This document shows, one piece after another, positions 12,856 to 25,000 of a stretch of 64,000 nt of DNA. The position numbers and the translations under genes are program-made. Position 1 is the first letter of the stretch, and each line of letters begins with the position of its first letter. The notes below the pieces were generated by a model. It saw nothing but the letters and a program-made list of their open reading frames with translations, searched no databases and was not told where the DNA came from. The stretch is taken from NCBI GenBank assembly GCA_001600175.1, contig BCJC01000003.1, forward strand, positions 806,001 through 870,000, written 5' to 3'. Origin of the DNA: Erythrobasidium yunnanense (lineage: Eukaryota; Basidiomycota; Cystobasidiomycetes; Erythrobasidiales; Erythrobasidiaceae).

Positions 12856-15800
12856 TTAACCTTCGTGTAGAACAGTGACTGCGAACTCTTCGGGATCTAC
12901 ATCCTCAATGTGTTAGCTATCATTCACAGGCGAACACACGAGTTTGCATCGTACTGACCTTCGCCGTTCTCCAAAGCGTACTTTTCCAACTCGCGGTTCT
13001 TATGCTGATACTGCGAAATTAGCAGGTGGGCATCGACCGCTACGGCATGCTGAGGGTTTTGGGCAAGAATGCCGCGAATAGCATCTTGAGCAATGTCGAA
13101 GCGGCCGACCTTGTTCATTCTGGCGAGAGGATTCACAGTTAGTGGATGTTTTGAATACATGAAACCATGAAGGCCTACCTGAGCATGGAGAAAGGAGTGG
13201 TAGTAGTACCCTGCTCGATGTAGCCGCCAATCGTGAAGCGGCTGTGGCCGATTCCCGAACCTCGCTCGAACAGCAGGCTCTTGATGCTTGACGGGTAGCC
13301 ATGTCCAGCAATGATACTTTGTCGGCAGTTCGATCAGAGCTCATTCTTTTACAGGGGATTAGAGCAGACTTACACAGGCTTATCTCTCGTGAAGATGCTG
13401 TCGAAGCTTTCAGCAGTCAATGCGTGAGGGTGTGTACCAGGCGTGTCCAGAACGAGCAGATCGACGACATTGACGACTCGGACGCGTAGGTTTGGTGCAT
13501 CTCTCTTGAGGATCTGGCAAGCCTGCAGGACTTCCTGCGTGACTTCGACACCAATGCCGCACAGTACTACATCTGGGTTCTCTCCATCGAAGGTAGAATA
13601 CTGTTTCCAAACGGAAATACCAGCAATGCAGTGTTTGTTGGCCTCTTCCGGAGTGAGCCAATTTGTACCAGGTGATTTGGAGCCGACAATCAGATTGACG
13701 TAGTTCTTGGACCGCAAGCAGTGGGCCATGCATGAGACGGCTGTATTCGCATCGGGTGGAAGGTAGATCCGGACACAGTTGTGCGGCAGATTCAAGAGGG
13801 AATCGATCAAGCCGGGATTCTGGTGAGAATAGCCGTTGTGCTCTTGACGCCATAGTGTGGAAGTCTCGATGTAGTTGAGCGAGCTCATAGGCTTCCTCCA
13901 TGTCGTGTCTTCAACGGCCACCTTGACGACTGTGCGGATCGGACGGTCAGTAAACGCTGTCTTGATGGACAGATCGGAAAGCCAAGCTTACATTTGGCGT
14001 ATTGAGCGATCATGGTGTCGACGCTTCACCAGCCAAAGTAGATCAGCTATAGTCTGTACCTGCAATTAGGTGAAACAGTAACTTACATGCCCAAGAAAGC
14101 TTCATACGAAGGGAAGAGACCTGTTCTTCCTGTGAGGGTGTACCCCTGCAAGAAGCCTTGTAGAGTATGTTCAGAGAGCATTTCGATGACTCTCCCGCCC
14201 TTATTTGCTGTTTCGGGGTCCCATTGCATGTTTCTGGAATATCAGACATCAGATCAATGTACCAACGGAGAATGCAGGGGAAGTAGAGATGGGCGCACCT
14301 AGTGGTCTTTTCGAAGACTTCATCTAGCTTATTCGATCTTAGCTCATCAGGCGAGAAGATGCGGAATGTCTTGGGCTGCAACCCCAAAGATCAGTGACAG
14401 CTCGTCCTCAGGTGGGCCCCGGCTTACATTCTTCTCAATGACATCCGTCAAGTACCTGCCGACCGCTTTCATCGGACTAGCCTGATCGTTCTTCTTACTC
14501 GCGAACTCCATCCAGTCCGCACAATTGAGCGGCTGATGGTTATCATACGAGACCTTCGTCTGTCCCAGTCTTTTCAGGTTATCTTTCGGCAAGATAGCAG
14601 TGACTTCGGGACGGATGATGTCGGATGCCGAAGGGTCGAAGAGCTCTAATGGCTTGTAAGAGGCGAGCCAGTCTTTCAATTGCTCGAATTGCTCGGAATC
14701 CTTGCGCGCATCGGGAAGAGGGACTTGGTCTGTTGCAAAACGAGTATATCAGTATCTCTTCGTGCAGAGATGCCGGTTAAAGACTTACGAGCTCTGAAGC
14801 TGTTCTCGACCGGCAGTCCGCCAACGAATCTCGGTCCAGTCCATCCCTTTGGCGTCCTCAAGACAATCATGGGCCATCTAGGTTTCGTAATAGGTTTTCC
14901 ACTTCTTGCCGCTTTCTGGATCTTTCTAATCTCGTCTAGTGCCCACTTCATCGTGTTTGCAAGGTTGATCTGAATAGCATGATCCTGTTCGTCCGACGCA
15001 TGTGCCAGATCTCCATAATCTACAATCGCACATTGATAGCCATACCCAGTGAAGAGCGTGACGAGCTCCTTGTTGTCTGCTGTTCCCATCAATGTTCGCT
15101 CGGAGATCTTGAAGCCGTTCGCGTGCAGGATGGGCAAAACTGCTCCGCTCTCTGCTGGGTCTACAAACTTGTGCGAATGCCAAGCTGCAGCTGTAGGGCC
15201 CGTCTCGCTCTCTCCATCTCCGATAATAGCGACAGTAATGAGATCGGGGTTGTCCATGATCGACCCATAAGCTACTGCTAAAGCATAGCCTAGTTCTCCG
15301 CCTTCGTGGATCTGGCCAGGCGTCTCGGCATTGACGTGTGAAGGGAAACCGCCAGGCCAGCTGAAAGCTTTGATGAACCTGTCGAGGCCCTTCTTGTCTG
15401 TACCGTAGTCGCTATAGAAGCGGGTGACGGAGCCTTCCAGCCATAGACCTGAAAGTACACCTGGTGCACCGTGTCCTGGACCGGTGATGGTCATGATTTG
15501 GGCATCAAAATCGCGAATGAGACGGTTGGCATGGGCTTGAATCAGCGAAAGTCCGGGGCAGGTTCCCTGTGAGTCATAGTTAGTAACATTCGCGGGATAT
15601 GCTGGCCTTGCGAACCCAATGTCCAAGAAGACGTCTAAGGCACAAACAGGTCAGCCATGGCTTTCGAACAGGCAGAGGCGCACGCACTTCTTGATCATCT
15701 CCTGCTTGAGTTCTTTCTTAGGGTCCATAGGGCCTTCTGTGAGCTGCGTTGATGGCCCAGCGTATGATTAGCTTCCATCGTTCTACTCGATGATACTTGC

Positions 15801-16123
15801 GCTCGCTCACGAAGATCATAGCGGCTGCGAGGTAGTTGCTGGCTCTCTGGTAGGTGACCCTGCGCGTACAAGCATTAGGTGGGGTGATCAGTCTTCGGTC
15901 CGCCGGCGCGACTTGCAGATCCTTGACGAGCTGTTCATTGACTGCAGGGTCCGCAGGGATCTCTGGTAGTAGTTGGAGTACAGCATCTGGGAGGGAGGAA
16001 GGTCGTGGCTCGGTGATGCCTTCAGCCTGGCCTGGGAAAGTGGTGAACATGGATCATGTCAGCTCTTTCTTTGCACCACACCACTCAATCAGCAAGGCCG
16101 CACTCACCTTGCTCTTTCGACAT
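12856..16123 (-). CDS. Phosphoketolase (xylulose-5-phosphate/fructose-6-phosphate)
   Basis: This thiamine-diphosphate enzyme splits xylulose-5-P or fructose-6-P with phosphate to give acetyl-phosphate plus a shorter sugar phosphate. Seen motifs: [79 protein letters not shown] (ThDP/Mg site), [17 protein letters not shown], and in the C-terminal part [20 protein letters not shown] and [14 protein letters not shown]. The first exon is only MSKEQ plus one base and joins [11 protein letters not shown]; the last exon ends [15 protein letters not shown]. Around ten introns cut the gene. Fungal phosphoketolases are usually explained by ancient transfer from bacteria; the dense introns would then be later gains. 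No acetate kinase or phosphotransacetylase gene is nearby. Confidence 0.93.
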
Positions 16124-16349
16124 GATTGTTATCTGATGTTGATATTGATGTTGTGAAGTAAAGCCAGTCTGTTGCTTTTTTATTCTTTTATCAGGCTTCA
16201 CTCGGACTTAGCGAAAGCAGCTCATGGTGACCTCATCCGAGACCGGGCATTGTTGCAGCGGGAGCAGCCGGCCCAGGTCCAAGATGCCTACATCGCTTCA
16301 ATAATAGTACATCTATACACACACTGCTCACTCACCGCTCAGAAGCTCT

Positions 16350-16600
16350 GCCTTGGCTGTCGTCGAAGGGTACCTGCTTAGGTAAGCCTGTCAACCGTAC
16401 GGGCTTGCTTAGCTAATCAGCTGTCAACCAAGTCACTTGACGCCTTCCGCTTCAGTTTTTGGGATATGTAGACGTTGTTCGCATAGTCTGGATCCCTTCA
16501 GTCCAATCAGCCCCTTGCAGGAAGCGCTACCCAGATCATCGCATGGGCAAAGGTCTCTTCAGCCCAACTCCCCTTGATGCAGCTTCATCCTGGCTAATCT
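16350..16600. repeat. Direct repeat, copy A (upstream of the amidotransferase-like gene)
   Basis: This roughly 250-base segment recurs at 17747-17997, a constant offset of about 1397 bases. Shared landmarks in order: CTGTCGTCGAAGG/CTGTGATCGAAGA, CCTGCTTAG, AAGCCTGTCAA, CTAATCAGCTGTCAA, GGATC/GATCATCGC, GGGCA-AGGTCT, CCAACTCCCCTTG and ATCCTGGCTA. The two ends are well conserved and the middle is diverged. It lies in the divergent region between the phosphoketolase and the gene starting at 16703, so it is probably promoter DNA. Confidence 0.8.
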
Positions 16601-16702
16601 TCTCTCTCCACACCTGCCGTCCAACTCGCCCTAATGAGTCGAGTTCTGATTGCATCGTTCTGACACATTTCGAATTGGACCATAAGGCCTTTCTCCGCAA
16701 AC

Positions 16703-17599
16703 ATGAACAAATCTTCGGAAGCTCGACAGCCAGTGGCCCTGGTCTACCGCAGTAGATGCCTCTCCGAAGGCTGTCCCGAATCTCTAGCAAACCTGCTAGT
16801 CACCTCGCCTTCACATTTCAGCGTTACCTATGTCGGGCCTCGTGAGAAGACCAAGCTCAGCAAGGCAGCACTAGCTAATGCAGACCTCTTCGCTGTCGGT
16901 GGAGGGCCAGGTGCGTGGCATGCGACAATTAATATAGCTACATACAAACTGACTGCAAACGGCGACAGACGTGGAAAGTCTGTACAAAGAGCTCGACGAG
17001 GCGGGTAACACCAAGAACATACGGGACTTTGTACGCAACGGAGGTACATACATTGGAATCTGTCTCGGAGCGTATCTAGCTGGAACTCTTCCTGGCTTGG
17101 GCTTGCTTCCAGTTGGCTCCCAGACGGACGCAGAGATCGAACAGGAGGGAGCCGCTGTAAAAGACAGCCGAGATACAATTGTCCAAGTGGATTGGATGTA
17201 CCCTCATGGCCCTCAGGCTGGGCAGACGAGAAAGGGACTATGGACATATTTCCAAGAGGGGACGGTCATAGAAGTGCCTAAAAGGGTCACAGATGTGGAG
17301 GTCGTGGCGAAATACTCCTCGAACGGAGATACCGCCGCTACTATCAGCCCGTACGGACAAGGATGGATAGGCTTATCGGGCGTCCATCTGGAAGCGGACC
17401 AGAGCTGGTGTAAGCGCGAGCGCATGTGTAGGGAGCCAGAGCAAACGTTGCTTGATGCTTATATTCTGCTTTTGCTCTAGATGAAGACGAGGACTTTGTC
17501 AATCCCGATGGCATCAACCTCGAATATGGCCACCAGCTTATCGAGGCCACTTTCGCCAAAAGCTGCAATATAAGAGGAGGAAATATTCGATCCAGCTAA
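16703..17599 (+). CDS. Biotin-protein-ligase N-terminal (BPL_N)-like glutamine-amidotransferase-fold protein
   Basis: This stand-alone protein of about 260 residues resembles the N-terminal amidotransferase-like domain of fungal biotin ligases. It has a class I amidotransferase layout: VALVYRS at the start, LFAVGGGP (joined by an intron to DVESLYKEL), then FVRNGGTYIGICLGAYLAG, in which Cys of GICLGAY sits at the nucleophile elbow. Later come VDWMYPHGPQ and KYSSNGDTAATISPYGQGWIGLSG, then a spliced C-terminus EDEDFVNPDGINLEYGHQL ending at 17599. No biotin-transferase domain follows. Two introns are present. The gene is bracketed by two copies of a direct repeat. Its substrate is unknown. Confidence 0.78.
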
Positions 17600-17746
17600 T
17601 ATCGCGACGCAACGACATTCTATCACTACACACCTTATCGATCATTCAGGTTGTAGTCATCGGGGCCAGCCGCAATTGGAACTAGCTAGACTTCTTCAAG
17701 GACAGCACATCTACATATATTAACTGCTCTCTGACTGTCTTAGTCT

Positions 17747-17997
17747 GCCTTGTCTGTGATCGAAGAGATCCTGCTTAGATAAGCCTGTCAATCGTAACGG
17801 CTCGCTTATCTAATCAGCTGTCAATCTCGACATAAAGGCAGGCAACTAGCGCGTTCAGAGGCGCCTTCTTATAGCTGTAGGAGTCTCCATAGACTGGGCC
17901 TTGCTCTAGCCGCGTTGGTCATGACTTCGGATCATCGCGTGGGCAGAGGTCTGTTCAGCGCCAACTCCCCTTGTTGCAGCTCTATCCTGGCTAGCCT
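17747..17997. repeat. Direct repeat, copy B (upstream of the UPF0643 gene)
   Basis: Second copy of the segment at 16350-16600, in the same orientation. It precedes the UPF0643-like gene starting at 18233, by about the distance expected for a promoter. The downstream genes are not related to each other, so the repeat duplicated regulatory sequence or inserted alongside a gene rather than copying a whole gene. Confidence 0.8.
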
Positions 17998-18232
17998 CCG
18001 CACGCTGTACTGCTCAACGTGCACGATAACCCTTCGACGCTGTGCTACTGCAAGTCCTGCCCTTGCGCTCCGTGGACATGACTAGCGAAGGCGGAATTTG
18101 CTCGCCATGCATGCTCACCTTTGTCGTGGGCAAAAACGCAACTGACCCAGCAAGCGAGATACGATGACCCAGAAGAGTTTTCTGCTTCTTCTCTTCTACA
18201 CCCATTCACCACCCTAACTGTTCGAAGATATC

Positions 18233-18960
18233 ATGCCGGGCATCCTCATCGAGCAACCTGCACCACCACCGCCAGTGACAGCTTTAGCGAGCTACTTTAC
18301 ACCTCCCCTCCTCAGCAGACTACCCGCTGCACTGCTCGCATCCCCAGACTCAGCTCCTACCCCCATCGTAGACGCTTCCAAGCTGCAGATAGGATGGACA
18401 GAGTCGCATCTACCTGATATCGATCAAGCGAGTCTGGCACTCCATTATGCACTCTACAACTTCAGGGCCGTCGACTCGGCATATGCGACGCGACCTTATG
18501 TCGAAGCGTTCAACTGGCCTGAAATCCTGCTGCCGAAAGAGGTAGAAAGGGAGTGGTGAGCCCTAATTACCGTCTCGTCACCTCTTATGTTCAAGTGCTG
18601 ACCGATGCAGTGATTTACAGGTACATCGTCGCCTTCCGAAGCATACGTCGCAAAGACGCCAACACAGAGCATCTGTACAAAGCGGACCGCGAAGCTCACG
18701 AAGAAGCCGTGACAGCAGGCGGGCTCATCCTATACTGGTATGGCGCGGTAAACGAAGCAGGAGAGAATCTGGCAACGTGCATCTGGCAATCCCGCGCACA
18801 TGCTGTTGCAGCGAATAGGAACCCAAAACATGCCATTGCAGCGAGGCTGGCGAGCGCGACTTATGAAGTATATGCACTGGAAAGATACGTACTGAGGAAA
18901 GAGAGGGGAAGCCAGAAAGTAGTCGTTGAGGAGTGGAAAGGCGGAGATGTCGGTTTCTAA
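18233..18960 (+). CDS. UPF0643-family conserved protein
   Basis: This two-exon gene encodes about 220 residues and matches the uncharacterised fungal UPF0643 family (fission yeast PB2B2.08 type). The first exon has LQIGWTESHLPDIDQASLAL and EAFNWPEILL; the intron after EREW is removed to give YIVAFRSIRRKDANTEHLY. The second exon carries the strongest family block, LILYWYGAVNEAGENLATC, then IWQSRAHAVAANRNPKHAIA and ATYEVYALERY. The start ATG is at 18233 (MPGILIEQP). No catalytic residues are known for the family. Confidence 0.8.
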
Positions 18961-19104
18961 TAAGCGCCTGGATGGCGTATTTGTGATTTATTGTTGTATA
19001 TAGTTCCTGCTATTTGCGCGTAACTTCTTCTCCGAAGTACAGACAAAGACCATCTTTGATCGGACTCCTATACCATCTGGCATCGCAGCTTCCTGCTAGC
19101 CATC

Positions 19105-19948
19105 ATGAACGACATATCGAATCTTACATCAAGTCTTGACCTATCCAGACTCCTGCTCGTCCACTCCGGCCTGGTAAGCAGCACAAGATGCCATCATCGG
19201 GTCGACCGGGCCTAAGACTTGGGCTAATAACGTCTCCACAACGTAAGAGCGCAGTATCTGCTATCTCCCCAAGATCTACTGGCTATAATCTACCTATCGC
19301 CCTCTTTGGCCTGCTTGTATGTTCTGCTAAGCGGCATCTTCGTAATCTGAGTCGCCAGGCTCAAGTCAGCTCGGCCAGGTCTTAGATAGATCTTCATCAG
19401 AAGGGCTCAGGCAGTTCGGAGCTCTGCATGCATTGTCGCTGGTCCTCGATGTCCTGGTGAGATAGCTTCAGTGTGGACCTTAGGTACCAGATTCCCTGAC
19501 AGCTTCGCTCGCAGTGGTTGATAAGCGGTTCTCGCGAGACTGGCAGTCTTATAACGTTCATACTCCTCGCGAATATGTTCTTGAAGGCGAGCCGAGACCA
19601 GACCATGTCATATCAAAGTAGCAAGCTGATTCCATGTGAACAGCCCGTAACGCTGTTGGCGATCTCTAGTAATCTGAAACAACAAGGTCTGCCAAACATA
19701 GGCTCTATGGGGCCAGTAGGCACAACAGGTAAGCGAAGAGCCTGTCCTTGCAGCCCCGTCCCGACAGCAGCTAATAATTCGATATAGTGTGGTCCGCAGA
19801 TGAAGGTCCCGCCTATCATCAATCTACGCCATATAACAGTAGCCGAATGAACAACGATGATGATGAAATAGAAGAAAGGCTATCCCAACCACCTCGTATA
19901 GATGTACCCTCGAAACAAGGTACCGGAGGCTATCAGTCGATAGCTTGA
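19105..19948 (+). CDS. Small multi-pass membrane protein, AGTRAP-like
   Basis: I assembled this gene by eye from short exons. Exon 1 gives MNDISNLTSSLDLSRLLLVH; an intron with a GGGCTAATAACG branch site leads to a hydrophobic exon YNLPIALFGLLV; a GTATGT...CCAG intron leads to DRSSSEGLRQFGALHALSLV; a further intron gives LRSQWLISGS and then LITFILLANMFLK. A clear 59-base intron (GTAAGC...ATATAG) near 19730-19788 precedes a polar tail with NNDDDEIEERLSQPPRIDV, ending YQSIA at 19948. Three hydrophobic segments, spacing and the S-E-x-L-R-x-F...SLVLD pattern resemble fungal proteins of the angiotensin-receptor-associated (AGTRAP) type. Family assignment is tentative. It is convergent with the TMEM135-like gene, 67 bases apart. 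Confidence 0.55.
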
Positions 19949-20015
19949 GTACGGTAGTAAAGTCATCTTCGTATTTCTTTCATCAAAGCTGCGCGATTTC
20001 ATAGCTAGTTGTCTC

Positions 20016-21951
20016 TCAATGCCAGCGCCCGAGGAGAAGTCGAGTGATCGAGCGTACAACGCCTCGAATGTGCTCAGGCTCGTATACAGCACTCGTCACG
20101 ATGACTGCACTACTGAGCGAGAAGACTAGCCTGAGATGACGCGATCAGCCTTAGGTCAAGCTTGGACAGAACGTGCAGAGCGCACCTCTCAGCTATAGCA
20201 GTAGCCCGCCTGTTCGTCAAGATCGTCTTCGGGAGTACTTCTTCAAGCACCGAATATCTGCAATCGGGAAGCTGGATCAGTATCGCCCGAGCTTTCCTGA
20301 TCGAATCTCGGACGTACAATGCTCGAGGTGCTACGAACAAGGCCATCTCGCCCCGTCTCCGTCTATTCTCGATCAGCACGGACTGGAGCGGAAAGGAAAC
20401 ATCAGCCCGACCTCTGATCGTTAATTGAATTCGAACTGACCCATCCGCCCAGGAAAGTGCCAAGAAGCATCGCGAGCCCTCCGTCCCCTGTAGCAGCGGA
20501 CATCAGCTGATCATCATCGTGCGAGTGTAATTAGCTTACATCGCTGCTGATTTGGGATGATGAGCGGCCCGATGCGTGTTCTGCCCATACAGACGCCAGT
20601 CCAGACAGCCGCCACGAAAGTTGCAAGGAAAGCCGAAGATCTACTTGAGCCGGCTAAGACCCTCAAGAGAGCATCGAGAGGCTGTTTCGCCGATTTTCGG
20701 AATGAAAAGAGTAGGAGGGGGATAGCGTGTATCTGTTACAGGTTCAGCTTTTGTATCTTGTCGACGGAGAGTTTGAAGACATACCGGAAGATAAAGCGAA
20801 AAGCTCTGGACATAGGCTACTAACCATCTCTTGAGGATATTCACTTCGCAGCTAGCACTGTTCACCAGATGTCCGTGCACGACTTCGCATGGAAAGGCTG
20901 CAATCTAGATACTCTTCGTCAGAACAGCACCATCACTCAAAGAAGTCCCGTTCTGGCTCACTTTGGCAGGATCGCCTAGAGATTCGTTGTATCCCACGCG
21001 TTCGCAAATCGATGGACCTAGCTCTTGCGCAGCGACAGTACCGGGCTTCTGACCGTACACCCACTCTCCTGCCCTTGCGTGTCTCAATAGCTGTAGTAGA
21101 TCAGCATCCATGCGCGCCAGCGAATGTATCCATCTAAACCTCTTGTAAGCTCGGGCGCGACATACCAATAACGTAAGGACTTACTTGTTATATGTCGAAG
21201 GTAGTAGCCAGGGCTTGTAGAACCAGACCCACATGATCCTCCATGAAGATAGCCAGAACAGAAGCACATCGCCTTTCTGGGCAAGCGCATGGACGAGAGT
21301 ATAGCTTTCGCCTTGTAGCTTTGTATACGCAGCTCTAATGCTCGTGTCCAGAGCTCGAACGAGTAGAAATAACGTGAAGTCCAGTGTTGAGCTCTCATAG
21401 CTTGCTTGAAGCGCTCGTGCCACTGGTTTTCCATCAGGCAGCGTGACTAGCGGGAGTTCAGCCAGTGGAGGAATACCCTTCGCTCTACTTCTGTGCTGTT
21501 GGCGAAACGCGAGGAAAGTCGAACAGAAAGTCGCTATGCTCGTCGAGATCACGCTGATCTTTCGGGAATACGGATTCTTGTCCTCCAGCTCGCCATAGTA
21601 CCTTCTTCTGATGGTACAGAGGACGCGATATAGCACAGTATCGAGCCATCTCGACAAGCCCAGACCGACACCGAAGAACAGCGCAAGGCCATTTCGTCCC
21701 AGACCCTTCGTCAGAATAGCCTCTAAGCGTCGCAGGAAGAGGACAGGAGAGCGTTGCTTTGATGACAGCACTGTCAGAGCCAGAAGTCTGAGGCTGGCTG
21801 GTACCGTCTGAGCGCAGTAGCCAAAGATCCAAGCGCGCAGGAAGACACGCGTTGATGGATCACTTTCTTCGAGAAAGTCTTTGCGGATAGCGCGCAGCAG
21901 GTTCAAGTGGAATGGCGGTAGTTCTGCCTGTGAAGACGGTAGCTCCAGCAT
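20016..21951 (-). CDS. TMEM135-like / integral membrane protein 25D9-6 family
   Basis: This multi-pass membrane protein is related to TMEM135 and the fungal 25D9-6-type proteins; animal TMEM135 is linked to peroxisomal and mitochondrial membranes. Exon 1 is 256 codons and ends FWLSSWRIMWVWFYKPWLLP. Splicing gives KFRWIHSLARMDADLLQLL, RAGEWVYGQKPG and GYNESLGDPAK. Later exons read FPCEVVHGHLVNSASCEVN, KRWLVAYVQSFSLYLP, IHAIPLLLF, SSAFLATFVAAVW, WDGGLAMLLGTFLGGW, SVLIENRRRRGEMALFVAPR and LVFSLSSAVIVTSAVYEPEH, ending LLLGRWH at 20016. CEVVH and W-x-G-x-A-x-L-x-G-x-F are family landmarks. At least six introns were needed. A premature-looking stop at 20905 lies in an intron. Confidence 0.75.
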
Positions 21952-22099
21952 GGTTGGCCATTAAGCAAGGCGAGCGATTGTCTCAGTCTTTGAATTGCGA
22001 ACGATTGACAATCTATGCGCTACTTCAGGGAAAACTGCGACTATGTAGTGGAAGGGATGAAAGATAGGTATATTCACTAAATACTGGACAATCGAAAGT

Positions 22100-25000
22100 T
22101 TATTGCGGGCTCAGCGAGTCAATGAGCTTCTTGAACTTCCCGGTTTGCGTTTGTACTGCGTGACTGCTTGCGTCGCGTGCTTGACGAGGTTTGTAAGCGT
22201 AGGACAAGTCATACAGGGACTGTAGGAAGAAGGGTGTTAGCTAAGCAAAAGTGTGAGCTGGTAAGATCATGGCTTACATCGCTGTCGAGCGAATATACAG
22301 GCAGATCCGTCACGAGTCGTGAGAGATTATCGTCGTGTAGATATTCAGTAGTAACTCTGCTACACTCAGAGACGATCGCGCAGTGTCGGGCTATCTGGCG
22401 CATCTTGCTCCAGTTGACCAGACCATCCTTCATATCGGATTTACCGTCTTGTAAGCGGGTGATGTCTTGCAGGTGGACCCCCCTGTGACAAAACGTAATC
22501 AGGAAGATTGCACATGGGCCAGATGAACATGCAGCCTACAGGTAAGGGATAAACTCTGGCCGTGCAGTGCTGATGGCTAGACGATATGCCGCGAAAGCGC
22601 GGCTTGTGCTCATGAGTACGTTCATACTCTGAAAGCGCTTCATTACGTCGACGGGAATATTGTTTGCGAGCTCTTTCAGGCGATGAACAGGTTGGCAATT
22701 GAGCCCAAGAAGGATGGCCACTGCATAAGTCAAATGTATCAGAAACAAAACAAAATAATGATACGAAACACCACTTACTCAGACAGTCGTAATTATCGAG
22801 CTTCCTGAGTGCCTCCGCAAGCCTGATAAAGTGCTCAGTCACTCTGATGCGCATCTTTGCTTTGCTTTGGACCATTATGAGAGTAGCTACCCAGTTAGAC
22901 AGGTAATTCGCAAGTGCTATACTTCGGCCAACAGGGTCTGCGGATGATCGTTGAGGCGGTTCTGCTGGGTTGTCCGGGTCTCTGGGCATCATGACATATC
23001 GTAGGAGGTCCCGTGGCTGCCCAACAAGAAGGTCAGAAGACGGACTCATCCATCATGTACATGCTCTGTCTCACCTGCATCGCTGAGAAGGTATTCCAAG
23101 CCAGCTTTGTAATCTGCTGAGCTAGTCTCGAGACAGGAGTCTCCATGACTAGATTCGAGGCATCTATTAACAGAGAGTGTTTGTGCGACATTTGTTGGCT
23201 CGAGACAGAATGAGTAGAGCGAGTGCTTGCAGGCAGGTCCGATGAAGCTGTAGTGTTGGCATCTGAGTATGCGCGGGCTCTCGCAGGTAGTTTGCCAGAT
23301 GCCGCTGTAGGGTTTGAGTCGGGGCTGAGAGTGAAGCTATACCGATCATTGCTCATTGTCGGAGTCGCCGGTGTGCTTGGCTGGTTTGAAACTTTGGTAG
23401 AACTCGAAGCTGCGCTGCTGATGGTGGATGTGAATGAAGGAACTAGACTGGGTCTTCGTTGATTGTTGATAAAGCCATATGCTGCGAGGTCCGGCATTTC
23501 GACAGGATCCGGTAAAGCCCAAGCCTTTTCTGGATCGTCCATCTGCCGTGTCGTCTCTACTGCCGCTAAAAGCTCCATGGCATAGTGATGAACCCAATTG
23601 GCCGTTAATAGCTGATCGACGAAAGCTCGCAGAACGGCGCGAGTGGAAGGTCCAGCGAAGTCTCCAGGGTGCCGATCCAGCCAATAAGCCAGGGCATTGC
23701 AAAGTCTGTAGAAGATAGTTAGTGAGGCTTGCATGCCGTGAAAGATATCCCTTACTTCATCTGTGCAAATCGTGTCAGAAGAGGGTCGGTATCGAGATAG
23801 CTTTCTAGCCGCATAAACCGCCCGACGATGAGGTGAATGACACTATGAATCGGAGTCAGCAGACAGCGAGCGTTTCAAGATTACTGACATACTCAAAGGG
23901 CCGAGCGAAGCGTCTGAAAATTATGAGGAAGCTCTGCACATGCTGGTCATCTGTACAAAGGATCGAAGTCAGCCTGCGGCAATAGCTCCACTCAAGTAGG
24001 GACAACCTACCATTTCCTGTAACGACAGCGTATATGAATTTCTGCAATATATCCTCCCTCGATAGATAGATGTCCATCTGGCTGAATTTAGGCCTGGTGA
24101 GAGCAGCTTAGCCGTAATTTCCTGTCGTGTGTATACTACGGCGACTCACTTCTCAACCTCTACAGATTCTTCGGAAGCTTGCTGCCCGTTATGCATGCCT
24201 GCTGCTTGCTGTGCAGCCAGTTGACCGCCTTCCGGTATGGGAGTCTGGCAGCCTTGTCGATTGCGCTTGGCGCATGTACGCGATGATGGACCTTTAGACG
24301 CTGCAGAACCTATACACAAAGAGTCAGCCTGACAGGGCTGGAGGTGAAGGAAAGCCTGCTTGCCTCGAGAATCGATAATCTTCCGCAGGATCCACTGCAA
24401 GCTATTCTTGGCTTTCCTGTTCGGATCTTCTATACCACCATCAAGGTGAACCAGGCCAGCGCCATCTATGAAGACCGTATTAGCTTATCTTGCTGCACCT
24501 CTCGAAGCTGTACTCTACTTACGGATATTGCATATCTCAGCGGTCTTGTCGACTGCAGCACGCTGACTGGTAGCGGTAGCAGGAGTACAATGAGTGGCAA
24601 GAGCTATAAGAGCGATACCGCCTCGTGTCCAAAACCCGTCTGAAAGGAGGCGTCAGTCAAACTTCAACCTCACGTGCGCTCGGGTTTGGCGACTTACTGA
24701 GAAGTGTGGTGAGCTCGCCTACGGCTTTTGGATCACCGTGCTTGAAGCAGAGCATAGCCCCGTCGGGAGAGGGTAAATTTGCCGGCCATTTTAGACCATC
24801 TTTGCTGATCTCAAGGACGTTCGTATCGACTTCGAGTATCTCGATGGTCCTAGTACTGCCTAACACGGAGAAGTCACCAATATAGGAGACAACTATTCGG
24901 GGCCACAAGAACGCATCAGCTACCTTCTAGGTGTTCCTCGAACTATGCTTACCCTTGCCATTCCCTGTTTCTTGCATAATCGTCGAGTTGCTCTTAGACA

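Noticed and set aside
20905-21168. C-terminus of the TMEM135-like protein at 20905
   Set aside because: The stop lies in an intron; removing it gives FPCEVVHGH, a family-conserved block, and the gene continues to 20016.
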